Origin: Litoditis marina
Taxonomy: Eukaryota; Nematoda; Chromadorea; Rhabditida; Rhabditidae
NCBI GenBank assembly: GCA_964036275.1
Contig: OZ038439.1
Coordinates: 7,539,169-7,603,168, forward strand
Direction: 5' to 3'
DNA: 64,000 bases
The position numbers and the translations under genes are program-made. Below the pieces are notes generated by a model. The model saw only the letters and a list, made by a program, of their open reading frames with translations. It was not told the origin of the DNA and did not search any database. Within the stretch, counting starts at the first letter, position 1, and each line of letters opens with the position of its first letter. Of the stretch, positions 21,306-39,988 are shown one piece after another.

Positions 21306-22136
21306 CCCATATCGTGTTTGCTCTGATTTATTCAATAGAGGTATATATTTATATACCGGCCAGTTTGTTATTCATACATGTATACCTAACACGTAATTCT
21401 ATATAAATACACCGCAAAGAGGAGATTTTGTCATAATCAAGCAAGTTTCTGGTTTTTGCATGGAAAGTTTTGCTTGCAATTTGACCTGGATTTTTATTTT
21501 GTAAATTTAATTCAACCCTTAGGTTTTAAGTATTCAGGTTCTAAGATTCTAAGATCCGTAACGCGGTAACGGATCAGCATTTATCAGCAGCAGGTAATCT
21601 TTGATCGAAGAAAGACTCTGGCTTACTGTAGATGTGACTTGTAGATGTGTATACTTTCTGAGAGTCTTATGAATAATGGCTCATCGTGGAGTTTAATTGT
21701 TTATGAAACAAATAGGGATGCTTCCGCTCTTTTCAGATTTAGCAGTATTTATCTAGTGAATGAGACCAATTTCCCAATTTGACCTGGATTTTGATTCTCG
21801 AAAGTTTAATTTAATCATTTTTTCAAGTTACCCTGGCGTAGGTATGGGTACCCTGAAATTCTTGAAAACAAAATCCGGTTACCTTTAAAACCAACGGTAA
21901 ATTGTGCTTTCAATCGTTTTTGTATTAGATGACGTGATTTTCCCGCCCAAAAGGGGTTGTCAGGCTGTCACCAACACTGACAGATGACAATCGCATACGG
22001 GGTGAAGGAGAGACTTTTTTAGTTCCTCTCTTTATTTTATTCTTTCTCTCCACTCTCTTTCTCTCTATTTTTTCTCTTTCTCATTTTCTCCCTCTTTCTC
22101 ACAGCTCATCTCTTTCTCTCTTCTCTTCTTTACCGA

Positions 22137-22140
<4 letters not shown>

Positions 22141-22231
<91 letters not shown>

Positions 22232-22232
22232 C
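22141..22232. repeat. (CT)n microsatellite
   Basis: Nearly pure CT dinucleotides for about 90 bases within a longer pyrimidine tract starting near 22020. Confidence 0.95.
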
Positions 22233-22680
22233 CTCCCTTTTCGTTGATTTGAATGTGAATCCGGGCCCTCTTCAGTATCTGCAATCAACCAGAACTGCGA
22301 ATTTCGTCCCCGCTCCTCTTTTTCTCGTTTTATGTTTCTTCTCTCTTCGAAACATCCCTAAGAAAACGTTATCTCTTCGTTTTCAATTTCTGTATGACTT
22401 TTTACGTAATAATTTCTGCTCTATATTCGAGCATTAGGATTTGTAAACGTTCACTAAACATGACCCACGTAATTAGTTTCGGTATCAATGTGGTTATTAA
22501 GAAATTGAGAAACAAGTTGTGTCCATACTTTAGAGCTTAGTGTTCTACCGTAATAGGCTCTATACTCTCCCAATAAGCACTACGTCCTAATTTTCTTGTT
22601 TATCTCTTCTTTTCCTCTTTATCTGTGTGTAGTACGTAAATAGGTGATAAGCAATTAGTTAATTCAATTTCAACATTATT

Positions 22681-22693
22681 CTGCTCTTTTCAG
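22681..22693 (+). other. Probable spliced-leader trans-splice acceptor of QPCT
   Basis: CTGCTCTTTTCAG precedes the QPCT start codon by 21 bases and has no upstream coding exon. It has the TTTTCAG form of the internal acceptors in this window. Confidence 0.5.
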
Positions 22694-22714
22694 TCCTTTA
22701 ACCCTCGTCCCCTG

Positions 22715-29071
<6,357 letters not shown>

Positions 29072-29120
29072 GCAGTAGGCACATACAGCACACTGCTTTT
29101 GTATTATCTCAGACAGTTTC

Positions 29121-29239
29121 AGCCAATTGGCAAATCCCTTTTTAGCGGTCTCGACGAGATAGTGTGAAGGTCAGAGAGACGTAGACGGTGTCAGACTGTC
29201 TGTAGTCTCTACGACCTACATGCTCTCTCGGTTTTGTAG
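29121..29239. mobile_element. GAGAGAG/GACGCAGAC inverted-repeat element just after QPCT
   Basis: TTTTTAGCGGTCTCGACGAG, AAGGTCAGAGAGACGTAGAC and the mirror GTAGTCTCTACGACCTACAT ... CTCTCTCG. It lies 50 bases past the QPCT stop codon, so within its 3' UTR. Related copies: 521-637, 777-1107, 40743-40842 and 50569-50672. Confidence 0.75.
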
Positions 29240-29547
29240 TTTGTTTCACACTCCTTTTGTACCCTCTATTTATTAGTTCAGTATGTGAACTTGCTAGTTT
29301 CCCCTTGTAGGGATGTTCTAATCAAATTTTCAGTCTAGGGCAGGGTTCATACTTTTGCTGTGTATGACTATTGATTTTTCGGTTGTAGTTTGAACACGAG
29401 TTGATTTCTGTGGTTTGATCATTTTAGTTTCATACACCTGGAAAAGTATGAAACCTCCCTTCTGCATGAGTTATTCCAGTTACCCTACTTTACTTTGTTT
29501 TTAGCGGGTGCGGGTTCTCGATACTGATTTTACTTTAATATTCCATT

Positions 29548-29553
29548 AATAAA
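29548..29553 (+). terminator. Candidate polyadenylation signal for QPCT
   Basis: AATAAA in an AT-rich context 477 bases after the QPCT stop codon. Confidence 0.45.
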
Positions 29554-32500
29554 ATTACTGTGTTAGAAAACATGATTGTGTTTCAAGGTTTGTATTAATA
29601 ATGAAATATTGTCTAGTCGGATTGTAATAAATATTTCTGCATGGTTGTTCTTCCTATTTGAACGACATAGAGGATATACGAAAAACTTCATTTTTTTAGA
29701 TGTTCATAAGTTTTGTTCATTTGAAACAATGGTAAAGACGACCTTCTTTCTCTATTCTAGAATAAAGTGTCATTTTTCAACACAAAAAATGCATAATTTT
29801 GTTAGACCAGAAAAACATGATACTTTACATCTTCTCTACATGGTCAGGTATAGTCTCGTTATGCTTTTTTATTTCCGAAGATTGAGTCGAATATTCAGCC
29901 CTAAACTACTGAAGAAAACAAAATACCCGCAAAGTTTACGTTTCTCTCCAAAGATTGCGAGTCATTGTTCACATAAAAAATGTTTGTTGTAATATTATTA
30001 CCGTTTTTCTCATTTAAGAATATAGGGTCAAATGTTCAGCGGTACTGTAAAACGTGTTTCTTTTTTGTAGTTTGATCTCGATCCACACCATATTCACGAG
30101 TTTTGCTCAATGAGGTCGAAGTACAAACACAGCGGGAATAACTTTTCCGCACAGGCGTGCACTGGGAAAAAGTGAATCCCCGCGAAGTTTACTTTTCCCC
30201 CCAAATTGCCTCATTTCTCCAAGTGAGATCTACTTGGCCCAGAACAGAAAGACAAACTATTCCCATACTCCACATACCCACTGACACGTCATCACACTGT
30301 TACACAGCAGAATACCTTACACCATTCTCATCGAGTGTACTGTATGCGAGAATTAGAAATTGTATCGAACATTGTTTGACACTTTGCTCACTGAAAAAGT
30401 AGTGTTTTTAGAGCAAAGCGAAATCTTACCACATTTTACGGATGAAAATAAATCGCGGTTTTTGTATCGACTTTTTGTGTACTCAGAAACTGAGATTCGC
30501 AACTGTCACATAGACACAAATGTCAAATATCTGTTTGTGTTCGGCGGCTTTTGATGCCAACTTTTCTTGCTCTCCCCCTCAATAAGTTGTTTATTTTTAA
30601 TATGTTCAAATGGTAGTTTACAAAAAGTGAAACATATTTCTCCGATAAGAATTAGGAATGTAGTGCTTTAAAACACACATTTCGAGCAAGTTCGAAAAAT
30701 ATGCATGAAACTTATTTTGAATTCGCACTCATCATAATCTTCTCACAAGCGATACCCTTCAAGATGTTTGTCTCGGGATGTTTACGTATTTGTTATATAC
30801 AAACAATACTGATTCTGGCCACAAATCAACTCCATGACTAACCCTTGTAGAATATTATAATCTTTATTTTGAGAAGATCAGAAAATCGTACCATCTATAT
30901 TCCACTCGGTGCTAGTCACATTAATCTCCTCTCAATTGTTCAAATGAGATTTGACATTTGAATTTAATTTCAATAGAGTCTGACGCACTCTGAAATCTAG
31001 GGATTCAAAGCCATATTTTTCGACAATCGACCAATGTTCAACACATGTTTTAGAAGGGGATTATTTACGAAATGGGCGGAATCCAGTTTATAAAATGAAA
31101 CTTGGTAACTTGAGGCCTCTTATCACCTCTCACTGTGCTTCTAGGGATAAGCGCAACTCGTTTCGAATTAGATTAGTGTTAAAACAACTTAATACAACTA
31201 CTGAAAACAGCATATTTCCATTTTCCTATTACTTTATGGTACTTCGACTTGGTCAAAAAAATAATAAAATTTAGTGTCTGTTTTTCAAAATTGCGAAGTC
31301 GGAACATTGGAAATATCTGTAGGGGGCCCTTCATCTCTATCAGAACTTTGTATTTGGAGTTCGAGTTCAAACGTTCAAAACTCCTCTTTTGGCTATTTAC
31401 CATAAATTATACTGGAAGAATGTTCAATTGTGTCAATAATTTTAATGAAAACCGAAATTATGCCATGATGAGAACAATTAAAGGCCTAAAAATCATAATT
31501 AAGTAGATTATCTCCCGTTCTGCATAGTTCCGAGAAATTATTACAATTCCATTTATGCAAGTAGTTTGCTGTCTCGAAGTATGCAGATTCTCTTCCAAAT
31601 TGAAAAAAAACTGAAAAATATAAAAACACGCTGCGAAAGTGCTTTGTAAACCAGAATATGCTCTCTCCGAAGCAAGTTTGTATGGTACATGTTTTTCAAT
31701 CACGCTGTATTTGTATTTTAATATTTCTCTTTGTTTCTCGATCGAAACCTGTGAAATATGGCGCATTTCGAAATCGAACTACAAAACGATTTGATCACCC
31801 TTCAAACTTCTATAGTGAAAACCAACCAACATTCGTCAGCATACTGTAGGTCTAATTCTATCTGTGTAATAGTTACAAGAAAAGTACATTTCGTGCGTAT
31901 TTTTTGTGTTATCAGTGGAGAGACCTGCGTTCTAGTCTTTCTTTCTCTTTTCTGTTTCTCTCGTTCCCTTTCCTCTTTGTCTTTCTATCTTCCTCTCTTC
32001 TTATTTTCGCTCTTTCTCTCTCAGTTTTTGTTTTCTCCTCAACTCTTCTTCTCTAATTTTTCACCCCTCTAAATGCGTAAGTCAATTGAATGACCTCTTC
32101 ATTTAGACAAGTTTTGACGTTCGAGAGCTCATTCAACCACTCTAAATAGCTTCGAATGCTCACTCCAAAATGTTTGATCTACTAAATTTTAACGAAATTG
32201 ACGAAAACGAGTGTCACTTAAATTTGAATTTGCGCTATGTTACTTTTATACTTTGTCAAAAAAGAGCGTACTTGTGACGTGAAACTCTGGGTAAACTTCT
32301 AACTTTTGTCACATAAATTTTGTTTTCGTCCATTTTTTGTGATATTTTTCTAATGGAAGCTGCGAAACATGAATATTTCCGTGGATAGTATTTGTAAAGA
32401 AGTCATACTAGGAAGGCAATGAAAAATGTATGCTATTTCACACGCGATTTTGCAGAATTCTTTCGAAAAGATATTCAAAATAAGTAGCTTCGACCAAAAT

Positions 32501-33092
32501 AATACGAATTCTAGCTCAAAATCTCAATTTATAATAGAAAATGCGGTTGTAAGTAATGAATAAATATCTTAAATGGTCACGTTTAGCGGTTAAGAGGTAG
32601 TTTCACCGAAATAGCTCACCAACACAATTTTTTCACCAACAACAGTTATAACAATAACAATTAATGACTCTTTGACAACTTTGCGAGAAGTCTTATATTG
32701 CTTGCACTTTCGCACTTTTAATTTTTCCAATCAAAAGTCCACGAGCCGCAACCAATAAATGTAGTTGAAGGTTATTTATAGCCATCGCGCCCTAAATTCA
32801 ACCTCGAAACTAAAAGTCTGAAAGTACCCGAACTATTTCTGATTTGTCTTCTCAATACATTCTGTGCACGATATATCAAATATTAACTGGAAGGTGTTTT
32901 GCGTACCACCATTATACGCAGAGTTTTTGTAAAAACAACTTCAGAAATCGTTTTCAAAAATATCGAGGTTTTGAAAACAATCGTATTCAAAGTAGTTTTT
33001 TTACATTTGTACTTTCAGTCAGAAGCTCACGAGTCGCGCGCCACCTATAAGGGTCCTTTCACACTTGGTTAGTCTGCGACAGATACATCGAG

Positions 33093-33329
33093 TATAGTGC
33101 TCGCATTTCCCAACTGGACTCGTTGGCAGCGTGCCAAAAACTTTGGAAGACTGTTATTTAAAGAAAACATATGTTTTACAGAAAATTTCCCTGAATACGA
33201 GTTATAACCAAGGAGAAGAACTCTTCACATAAATTTTTATTGTTCTGAAATATTTCAACGTGTTCGAAAACTGCCTTGAAATTTCATTGGCAAGCTGCCA
33301 AAGTCCAGTTGGGAAATGTGCGAACTATA
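33093..33329. mobile_element. TATAGT-ended inverted-repeat element, second family
   Basis: CGCATTTCCCAACTGGACT, TTGGCAGC and TGCCAA at the left, mirrored at the right; TATA at both edges. A partial relative with TTGGCAG..CTGCCAA motifs lies at 41635-41765. Confidence 0.75.
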
Positions 33330-33356
33330 AAGTATGGTTATCGATCTTGTGTACTG

Positions 33357-33492
33357 TAGGTGTACTGTTAGTCAATTGCACAGTCACGTGGAACATGTTA
33401 AACACAACAAAACTCAGAAACGTGCTAGGAGAAAATGCGCGATTCCTCATTAGAATGCTAACTTTACGTGACTATTCAATTCACTTCTAGTA
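33357..33492 (-). repeat. GTCACGTGGAACATGTTAAAC repeat, copy 1
   Basis: Shares GTCAATTGCACAGTCACGTG, ACATGTTAAACACA, ACTCAGAAACG(T/G)GC and CTAACTTTACGTGA with an inverted copy at 42733-42842 and a diverged copy at 46893-47010. The copies end in different flanks. Confidence 0.65.
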
Positions 33493-34328
33493 TATCGCAC
33501 ACAATCAATCATCATACTTTGCTCTATGTATCTGCCGCCGACAAAAACTGTATGAAGAGGCCCTAAAATTGGTCAGAGATAATTTATAGGTCGCACACAA
33601 AGAAACACCCTCACAACTATCCAAGCTATTTTGCATTTCTCAGAAAATACAAGTTAAAATACAGCACAATAAAAATTTTCTGATCTTCCATAACTCACCT
33701 TTTACCCTGAACGAGCTTTGTTTTGCATTTGCCGACTGAAGAGCCAAAAACTCCACATTACTTGTATTTTCCGCTTTCATACTTCTAAATATGTAATATG
33801 TCTGACTTTTCTCATTTTTAAATTATTCTACAAATGCCTTTCTGTCTACAAAATGGTGTTTCTATTTGACAAACGCTCTACATATACATGTTCGAAAATA
33901 GCCTCAAAATTTCTATGGGTTTCTGCTACTCAGAGTATTTCGAATGATATCTTCTCTCAATCTAGTCTTTTCGTTACTTTTTCTGCCGAATTCAATTATT
34001 TTCGCACATTTTGATTGATGATGAGTTTGTGTTTGCTCGCAGTGCAATGAAATTTCGATGAAAATAGCCAGGCTCTATTTCGATACAAATTAATTTCGGA
34101 GCGCCAAAGCACACGAAAATGTAGTACCACAACACGCAGAAATTCGTTTTTGTATTTGTTATTTCTTAGTTTCGTCAGAATCAGAAACAATTGTATTTTT
34201 GTGGTGAATTTGTGACAAAACATCCTACATACCTACAGTAGACTTTACAGTACCCTCTAAAATTATCTAGGAATCAACGAGCTAAAGGAAGTCCAACACG
34301 ACGCATGCCCCTCAAATCTTCTGGCCCT

Positions 34329-34509
34329 GGCGGCGTAGCAATCCCCACAAAAGTTCATGAGATCACCTCATGAGCTATTAGCACGAGTTTCTCATGAGAT
34401 TCTATTGATTGCTATGCTACAATATCAAGAGTTCATGAGTAGCTCATGAGGTATCTCATGAGAAACTCATGTGAACTTCTCATGAGGTTGGACGGTTTGC
34501 TACGCCGCC
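34329..34509. mobile_element. GGCGGCGTAGCAATCC-ended element rich in CTCATGAG, copy 1
   Basis: Mirror ends GGCGGCGTAGCAATCC / GGTTTGCTACGCCGCC. The interior is made of repeated CTCATGAG and TTCATGAG palindromes in both orientations, so it can fold in many ways. Confidence 0.8.
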
Positions 34510-35126
34510 TGTCTTTGTAGTTTGGTTTTTCCGTTCAGTATTCCTTCCGTTCTGCTGTTTCTACGTATCAAATTACACATTACGTATATATTGAATGAAC
34601 CGTTTTTAGTTTTTCGGACGAATTTAATCATTTTTCCACCTATACCCATGTAGCACGTAGGTTCACTCGTGATACAACTACTTGCGAGCAGTTTATCACA
34701 GCAATAGAAATAAAACTCAGTATAGATGATGGAAACATCCTTCTTCCGATCCTATTTTCTCTATTCTTTTGCGAAATAACAGTCAATTTGTGTATTTGCC
34801 CCTCTGAATCTATCAAACATCTTCATTTATCTACCCCAATCTCCCTGCCTATCAATCATATCCAAAATCTGTTCAGAATGCTGTAAGACGCGTTAAACAG
34901 CTCATTTCTGTGCTTTTATGAGCGGTTTCCCCCCATTTTTCATTTTAAAACGAACGCGTAACATGTGTTGGAATATGCAATGCAAATCATGTGCGGTTTC
35001 GCGAGATCTTTATCTTCTCACTTTATAGTTTTATGCGTTTATGACATGATAAAAATGTTAAAAAGTTCCTTTCAGACACTTTTGGGGGATTTACAAACTT
35101 TATATTACAGTTTCGTCTATAAATAC

Positions 35127-35491
35127 TGTTGTAACCTTCGTACTCACGAAGTCACAACGATAGGTATTTAAGGCGATACGTTAGCCTTTTGGTATAGCAC
35201 AACAAAACACTAATTAACTAGGTTTATTAATGATATATAAAGACGATACAATATAACCTTGATACCTGGTAACAGTGCGAGAGAGAGAGAAGTACTGAGC
35301 AGGCGCTCAGTAACCAGACGATAAACTAGACTGTTTCTAACACGTAGGCAGACAGGTATTAACACACGTAAACAGGCGTGAGGAAATGCTAATGCGGTAG
35401 AGAACAGAAGTATAGAATGCCACGTGTATGCTAATGAGATTAGCCAATGAATGCAGAAGATGATACGTGCCAAAGGCGCACGTATCCAACA
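35127..35491 (-). repeat. 3' LTR (365 bp)
   Basis: Starts TGTTGGATACG and ends in ACAACA on the coding strand. It contains AATAAA on the minus strand at 35228-35223 (candidate polyadenylation signal) and an AT-rich TTTATATATC just before it. Confidence 0.97.
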
Positions 35492-35502
35492 CCTCCCCTT
35501 TT
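35492..35502 (-). promoter_or_regulatory. Polypurine tract
   Basis: AAAAGGGGAGG on the minus strand directly abuts the TGTTGG start of the 3' LTR, the place where plus-strand DNA synthesis is primed. Confidence 0.9.
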
Positions 35503-35575
35503 GAGAAATGAAATGGGGGTTGAAAAAAAATAACTAGAGTCACGAAGAAAGAAATCGTAGTCTACGCTTAGTTGT

Positions 35576-38500
35576 TCAATGGCCTGGACTCCAGCGAACC
35601 ACGGGGCGACGGGTTCTGGTTGATCTTCTCGGTGCGGTCACGACATCGGGCTCTTCATGGACTTGTTGTTCTTCTTCTTGGAGTTGTTGTTGATCCAGCT
35701 CTGTTTCAACCTCGAAAGTGTCAAGCATGACATTCATCCATTTAGCTTCACCGTCCAATGACGTTTCAGCCTCACTGTCCACAGATTTCATTTGATTTGC
35801 ATGACGCATCATACATTTCTCTCCGACTCGTACTTTGTAATTAACAGCTCCGATCTGTTCAATTACTTCTCCGCGGTCCCAGGTCCAGTTCAGATTACGG
35901 TAAACTTTAACCATAACTGACTCTCCTTCCTTGAACGTTCGCATCTTTGCACCGTTCTTACGGTCAAATTGACGCTCCATATCGATTTGTGTGTCCGTTC
36001 TAGCAGGTTGTTCGACTGCTCGAGGAATCAGAAGGGTCAGAGGTGTTCTCAACTTCCGTCCAAGAAACACTTCCGCGGGAGATCTGTCCTCCAGTAATCT
36101 ACTGGGTGTAGATCTGTAGCTCAACAGAAATGTATTCAACATACTCTCCGTTGCTACTCCTTCTCCTTTGAGCTTTCTCAAAGTCCTCTTCAATGTGTCC
36201 ACAAATCGTTCAGCTTGTCCATTTGATTGAGGGTGGTATGGCGCAGTTCTGGCATGTACAATGCCATTTGCTTTGCACATAACCTTGAACTCTTCCGAAG
36301 TGAATTGCGTTCCATTGTCACTTACAATGGTTTCCGGCATTCCAAACCTCGCAAACAGACTCGTCAACTGTTCCACAGTTATCCTTGCAGTGATGTTCTT
36401 CATGATGAAGATTTCTGGCCATTTGCTTAGAGCATCTACTACAACAAAGTAGAAAACTCCATCCATAGGTCCTGCGAAATCGATGTGTATCCGCTGCCAA
36501 ACTCTTTCCGGTGCTGGCCAGGTTTGAAGCGGAACCTTATTCAATGATTTGCCATGCATCTGACAGTCTCCACACTTCTTCACGATTTCCTCAATATCAG
36601 TAGTCAAGTCAGGCCAGTACACTAGACTGCGCGCTAGACTTTTCATCCGACTTATTCCAGGGTGTCCAATGTGAAGTTCTTTCAGCACTCTTGTACGAAG
36701 CTCGGTTGGGACTACCACTCTGTCCTCGGCCATGAGACAGTCCTGAACTACTGACAATGTAGTGTTCCAAAGCTTGTACTGCTGAAGTTCGGTCGAAGTG
36801 GTTTCTGGCCACTTGTTCTGTTTGACGGCTTTGATGACTTTCCTCAAGACAGGGTCGCGTAGCGTACTGACTCGTACATCTTCTGATGTCACCGGCAGTT
36901 TCCGTATGTGATCACTGTACATCGCTTGTACATCACGCTCTACAGATGCAACCACGGTATCTTCTTCTGTCATTGGATATCTCTGAATCATGCGAGACAG
37001 CCCGTCGGCTTGACCGAAATCATTTGTATTGATGTATTCAATCACAAAATCGTATCCAATCAAGATTGTTGCCCAACGCATCAATCTGTTCGCTGAATGG
37101 ACAGGAACTCCTTTCTTACTACCGAAAATGGCTAGTAAAGGCTTGTGATCCGTTAGCAGTCTGAACTTTCTGCCAAACACGTACTTGTGAAACTTTTTCA
37201 CAGCAAAAATCAGTCCCAATCCTTCCTTTTCAATCTGAGAATAGTTCTTCTCTGCTGCGGTCAGTGATCTAGCTGCATGACAGATTGGTTTTTCGGAACC
37301 ATCCTTGAATCTGTGCGAGATCACTGCACCTATGCCGTATTCACAAGCATCTGCAGCCACCACTATCTCTTGTTGCGGATCATAATGGGTCAGATTCATG
37401 TCGCTACTCAAAACAGCTTTGAGTTTCATGAAGGCCTCCTGTTGCTCCTTCTCCCACTTCCACTTCACATCTTTGATCATCAACTGATCCAATGGACCTC
37501 GAAGTGACTTCATCTGTGGGACAAAGTTTCCATAGTAGGTAATCATACCTAAGAAAGCTCTGAGCTGACTTTCCGTCTTTGGCGCCTCCATGTTCTTGAT
37601 CACTTGAATCTCATCTGGATTTGGTCTACGACCATTTCTGTCGACAATGAATCCTAGAAATGGTATTTCTGACTTGGCAAATGAGCATTTCTCATAACGC
37701 ACTCGAAATCCATATTCCTCGACTCGTTCGAATAAAGCAACCAAGTTGCTCTTGTGTTCTTCCATAGTTTTCCCAACTACAATCACATCATCCAGATAAC
37801 TTGTTACTCCCCGTAACCCAGAACACATCTTGTTCATGAGTTGTTGGAAAATTGCTGGGGCAGTCTTGATTCCAAATGGCAATCTTTTGTATCGAAACAA
37901 GCCTCGGTGTGTGTTCACAACCACGAGTGGTTTCGATTCTTCCGACAGTTCAACTTGAAGATACGCATCTGAGAAATCGATCTGAGAGAACACTGTTCCT
38001 CCATTCAGTGATGCGAATATATCCTCCGGAATAGGCAGTGGGTACTCACAATCCTCCAGTGCCTTGTTTAGCCCAGTGGAAAAATCAGCACAAACTCGAA
38101 TTTTCCCGTTGGCTTTCTTGACAGTGACAATAGGAGCAGCCCAATCACTATGATTAACAGCCTCGATGACATCCATGCCAATCAATCGATCCAACTCCCT
38201 GTCAACAGTCTCCGCAGCTGCATGTGGTACGGGTCGCTTTGCTCGGAAGGTAGGTGTTGCGTCCGGTAACAACTTCAACACTGCTTTCTCCTTAGTGCAG
38301 CGACCTAAACCTTCTTCGAAGACAGATGAAAACCGCGTTTTCAGTTCTTCAACGAGAGAGCTATCCGTTTTATCCACCTTGCTCACAATCATCATTTCCA
38401 GGTGATGAGTCATTGATTCATTCTTCTGAATCCAATCAAGACCAAACAGGCTTGCTCCGGCTGAAATGTAGGCATGACCACTTCCAGTCAATCCACCAAT

Positions 38501-39820
38501 CTCAAAATCGCATTTCAGCTTGCCAACAATTTCCATCCTGTTTCCACTTGCACTGCACACAGTGATGTCAGCGGCTTCCAACTTTGGTTCACCCATCCTT
38601 TTCCATGCATCCACATTCATCAATGTGATATCTGAGCCAGTATCCAACTGAAACTCCACTGGGTAACCATTGATCTTGACTTCCATGTACTTCCGTACAG
38701 CTTGCACATCTGCACTCGAAACCTCCGTTTTGCCAATAATGACTAACTGGTTGTTTTGTCTTCTCGGCTTAGACGGTGTCCGTCCGTTTTTGAATGCGGC
38801 AATCTTGTCACAGTACTGTTCCTTGTGACCTTTCGATTTGCACTTCTTGCAAGTCCACTTTGACTTCTGACATGTGTTCGATCTGTGGCCAGCATTACCA
38901 CAATTCCAACATTCAGACTTGACTGCTTCTCGATTGCGGGGTGGTCTAGACTGTGTTTTCACCTCATTCACTTCTCGTGAACCAGTTTCCACCAACTTGG
39001 CTTCACGCTTGATGTTCAGCCACATGTCACATTCCTTGTACATGTCGTGAATGGTGACAGTCTTCTTATCAGCATTCATCCTGTCCAAATACAGAAGAAG
39101 CCTCTGCCTCAGATCTGCATCTCTGCTAGACTTCAACCCATAAACCCACAAGAGAGCTTTCAGTCCTTCATTGTCCAAGTCTTGGAAATTGGCCTTCTCA
39201 CACTGTTCATTTACACGTCCAGTGTACTCCATATAGTCCTCTGACTCCTTCTTTTCCAATTTCAGGCACTGGTATCTCGAAGTGAACAGCGATATCTTGG
39301 GGTCGAACATTTCCTTCAAAATGCGTACGGTGTCCGCGAAGTCAATGTCCGTCGTGGTTTTCGGTAGAATCTGATTTGTGTAGCGATCAAACACTTCGTT
39401 TGACAGTTTTCCCACAAGCAATCGAACCTTTGCTTTATCGTCCAACAGAGCACCATCAATGGTAAACACATCACCAAAACGATCGAACCAACGTGAGAAT
39501 GTTTGATTATTCTCACAATCAAACACGAAGGTCGATAATCTCCCACTCAGATCATTCAGTAATCTAGTGCTCGAGATTGAGATCGATGCTGCGCTGCTTC
39601 CTGTGTCCGGATTTGTCTTGTTTTCCATCAACAATTTCATTTGCAAATCCATTTGTCTCATCCTCTCTTCCTGTAGCTTGAATTGCTCTTGTTGACCTTT
39701 CAACAATTCCATGAGCATATTCTGCATGTTCGTGTCCTGTTGTTGTTGTCCTTCCATGTTGTTCAGTGCGTGTTTGTTCCAAATGAAAATTTGGGCAGCA
39801 CTTCTCCTGTATTCTGCCAA
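35576..39820 (-). CDS. Gag-Pol polyprotein, single 1414-codon frame
   Basis: Encodes structural and replication functions of the retrotransposon. Order seen: Gag-like region with glutamine-rich coiled segment (about 20-65); two CCHC zinc knuckles at 304-317 (CWNCGNAGHRSNTC) and 324-337 (CKKCKSKGHKEQYC); aspartic protease with DTGS at 393-396; reverse transcriptase with FSQIDFSDAYLQV and YLDDVIVV (near 675); RNase H with AADACEYGIGAV; integrase with HHCC zinc finger (HIGHPGISRM ... CGDCQMHG), core Asp in HIDFAGP, Asp in VSDNGTQF and Glu in SNGQAERF; basic C-terminus. This protease-RT-RNase H-integrase order defines Ty3/Gypsy. Gag and Pol share one frame, with no frameshift. A second Met at codon 22 may be the true start. 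All catalytic residues are present. Confidence 0.96.
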   Translation of the reverse strand: MAEYRRSAAQIFIWNKHALNNMEGQQQQDTNMQNMLMELLKGQQEQFKLQEERMRQMDLQMKLLMENKTNPDTGSSAASISISSTRLLNDLSGRLSTFVFDCENNQTFSRWFDRFGDVFTIDGALLDDKAKVRLLVGKLSNEVFDRYTNQILPKTTTDIDFADTVRILKEMFDPKISLFTSRYQCLKLEKKESEDYMEYTGRVNEQCEKANFQDLDNEGLKALLWVYGLKSSRDADLRQRLLLYLDRMNADKKTVTIHDMYKECDMWLNIKREAKLVETGSREVNEVKTQSRPPRNREAVKSECWNCGNAGHRSNTCQKSKWTCKKCKSKGHKEQYCDKIAAFKNGRTPSKPRRQNNQLVIIGKTEVSSADVQAVRKYMEVKINGYPVEFQLDTGSDITLMNVDAWKRMGEPKLEAADITVCSASGNRMEIVGKLKCDFEIGGLTGSGHAYISAGASLFGLDWIQKNESMTHHLEMMIVSKVDKTDSSLVEELKTRFSSVFEEGLGRCTKEKAVLKLLPDATPTFRAKRPVPHAAAETVDRELDRLIGMDVIEAVNHSDWAAPIVTVKKANGKIRVCADFSTGLNKALEDCEYPLPIPEDIFASLNGGTVFSQIDFSDAYLQVELSEESKPLVVVNTHRGLFRYKRLPFGIKTAPAIFQQLMNKMCSGLRGVTSYLDDVIVVGKTMEEHKSNLVALFERVEEYGFRVRYEKCSFAKSEIPFLGFIVDRNGRRPNPDEIQVIKNMEAPKTESQLRAFLGMITYYGNFVPQMKSLRGPLDQLMIKDVKWKWEKEQQEAFMKLKAVLSSDMNLTHYDPQQEIVVAADACEYGIGAVISHRFKDGSEKPICHAARSLTAAEKNYSQIEKEGLGLIFAVKKFHKYVFGRKFRLLTDHKPLLAIFGSKKGVPVHSANRLMRWATILIGYDFVIEYINTNDFGQADGLSRMIQRYPMTEEDTVVASVERDVQAMYSDHIRKLPVTSEDVRVSTLRDPVLRKVIKAVKQNKWPETTSTELQQYKLWNTTLSVVQDCLMAEDRVVVPTELRTRVLKELHIGHPGISRMKSLARSLVYWPDLTTDIEEIVKKCGDCQMHGKSLNKVPLQTWPAPERVWQRIHIDFAGPMDGVFYFVVVDALSKWPEIFIMKNITARITVEQLTSLFARFGMPETIVSDNGTQFTSEEFKVMCKANGIVHARTAPYHPQSNGQAERFVDTLKRTLRKLKGEGVATESMLNTFLLSYRSTPSRLLEDRSPAEVFLGRKLRTPLTLLIPRAVEQPARTDTQIDMERQFDRKNGAKMRTFKEGESVMVKVYRNLNWTWDRGEVIEQIGAVNYKVRVGEKCMMRHANQMKSVDSEAETSLDGEAKWMNVMLDTFEVETELDQQQLQEEEQQVHEEPDVVTAPRRSTRTRRPVVRWSPGH

Positions 39821-39988
39821 TAATTCAACCCGAAAATGAAAATTTGGGCAGCACTTCCCCTAGGAAAATAGCTTTCAACCCAAGAATTCACTCGGTTGCC
39901 CTTTGGCAGATCGGCGACAGTGTCTATGTGACGTTAGCAACGTCAGACAACTTCGCAAAGGTAAAGGTAAAGACAGAACACTCCTGTG

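Larger units (their letters stand above)
16697..22680. other. Gene-free interval between TIM50 and QPCT
   Basis: No exon with family similarity was found. Contents seen: a GGTAACC element (17197-17316), pyrimidine-rich tracts (17455-17525, 18385-18600, 22020-22232), a three-copy tandem repeat (19122-19385), a two-copy repeat (21036-21305) and AT-rich unique sequence. An AATAAA near 17568 might serve TIM50 but is far from its stop codon. Confidence 0.5.
29560..34328. other. Gene-poor interval between QPCT and the retrotransposon
   Basis: No recognisable coding exon. AT-rich sequence with a pyrimidine tract (31935-32060), an inverted-repeat element (33093-33329), a related repeat (33357-33492) and scattered GTAGTTTGATC halves. 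Several open frames of 60-140 codons exist but have no splice context, family likeness or protein-like composition. Confidence 0.45.

Noticed and set aside
29576..29992. 138-codon open frame on the plus strand
   Set aside because: Low-complexity, phenylalanine- and lysine-rich composition of AT-rich DNA, no splice context, no family likeness.
36227..39546. Several 60-80 codon frames inside the retrotransposon in other frames
   Set aside because: Shadows of the gag-pol frame.
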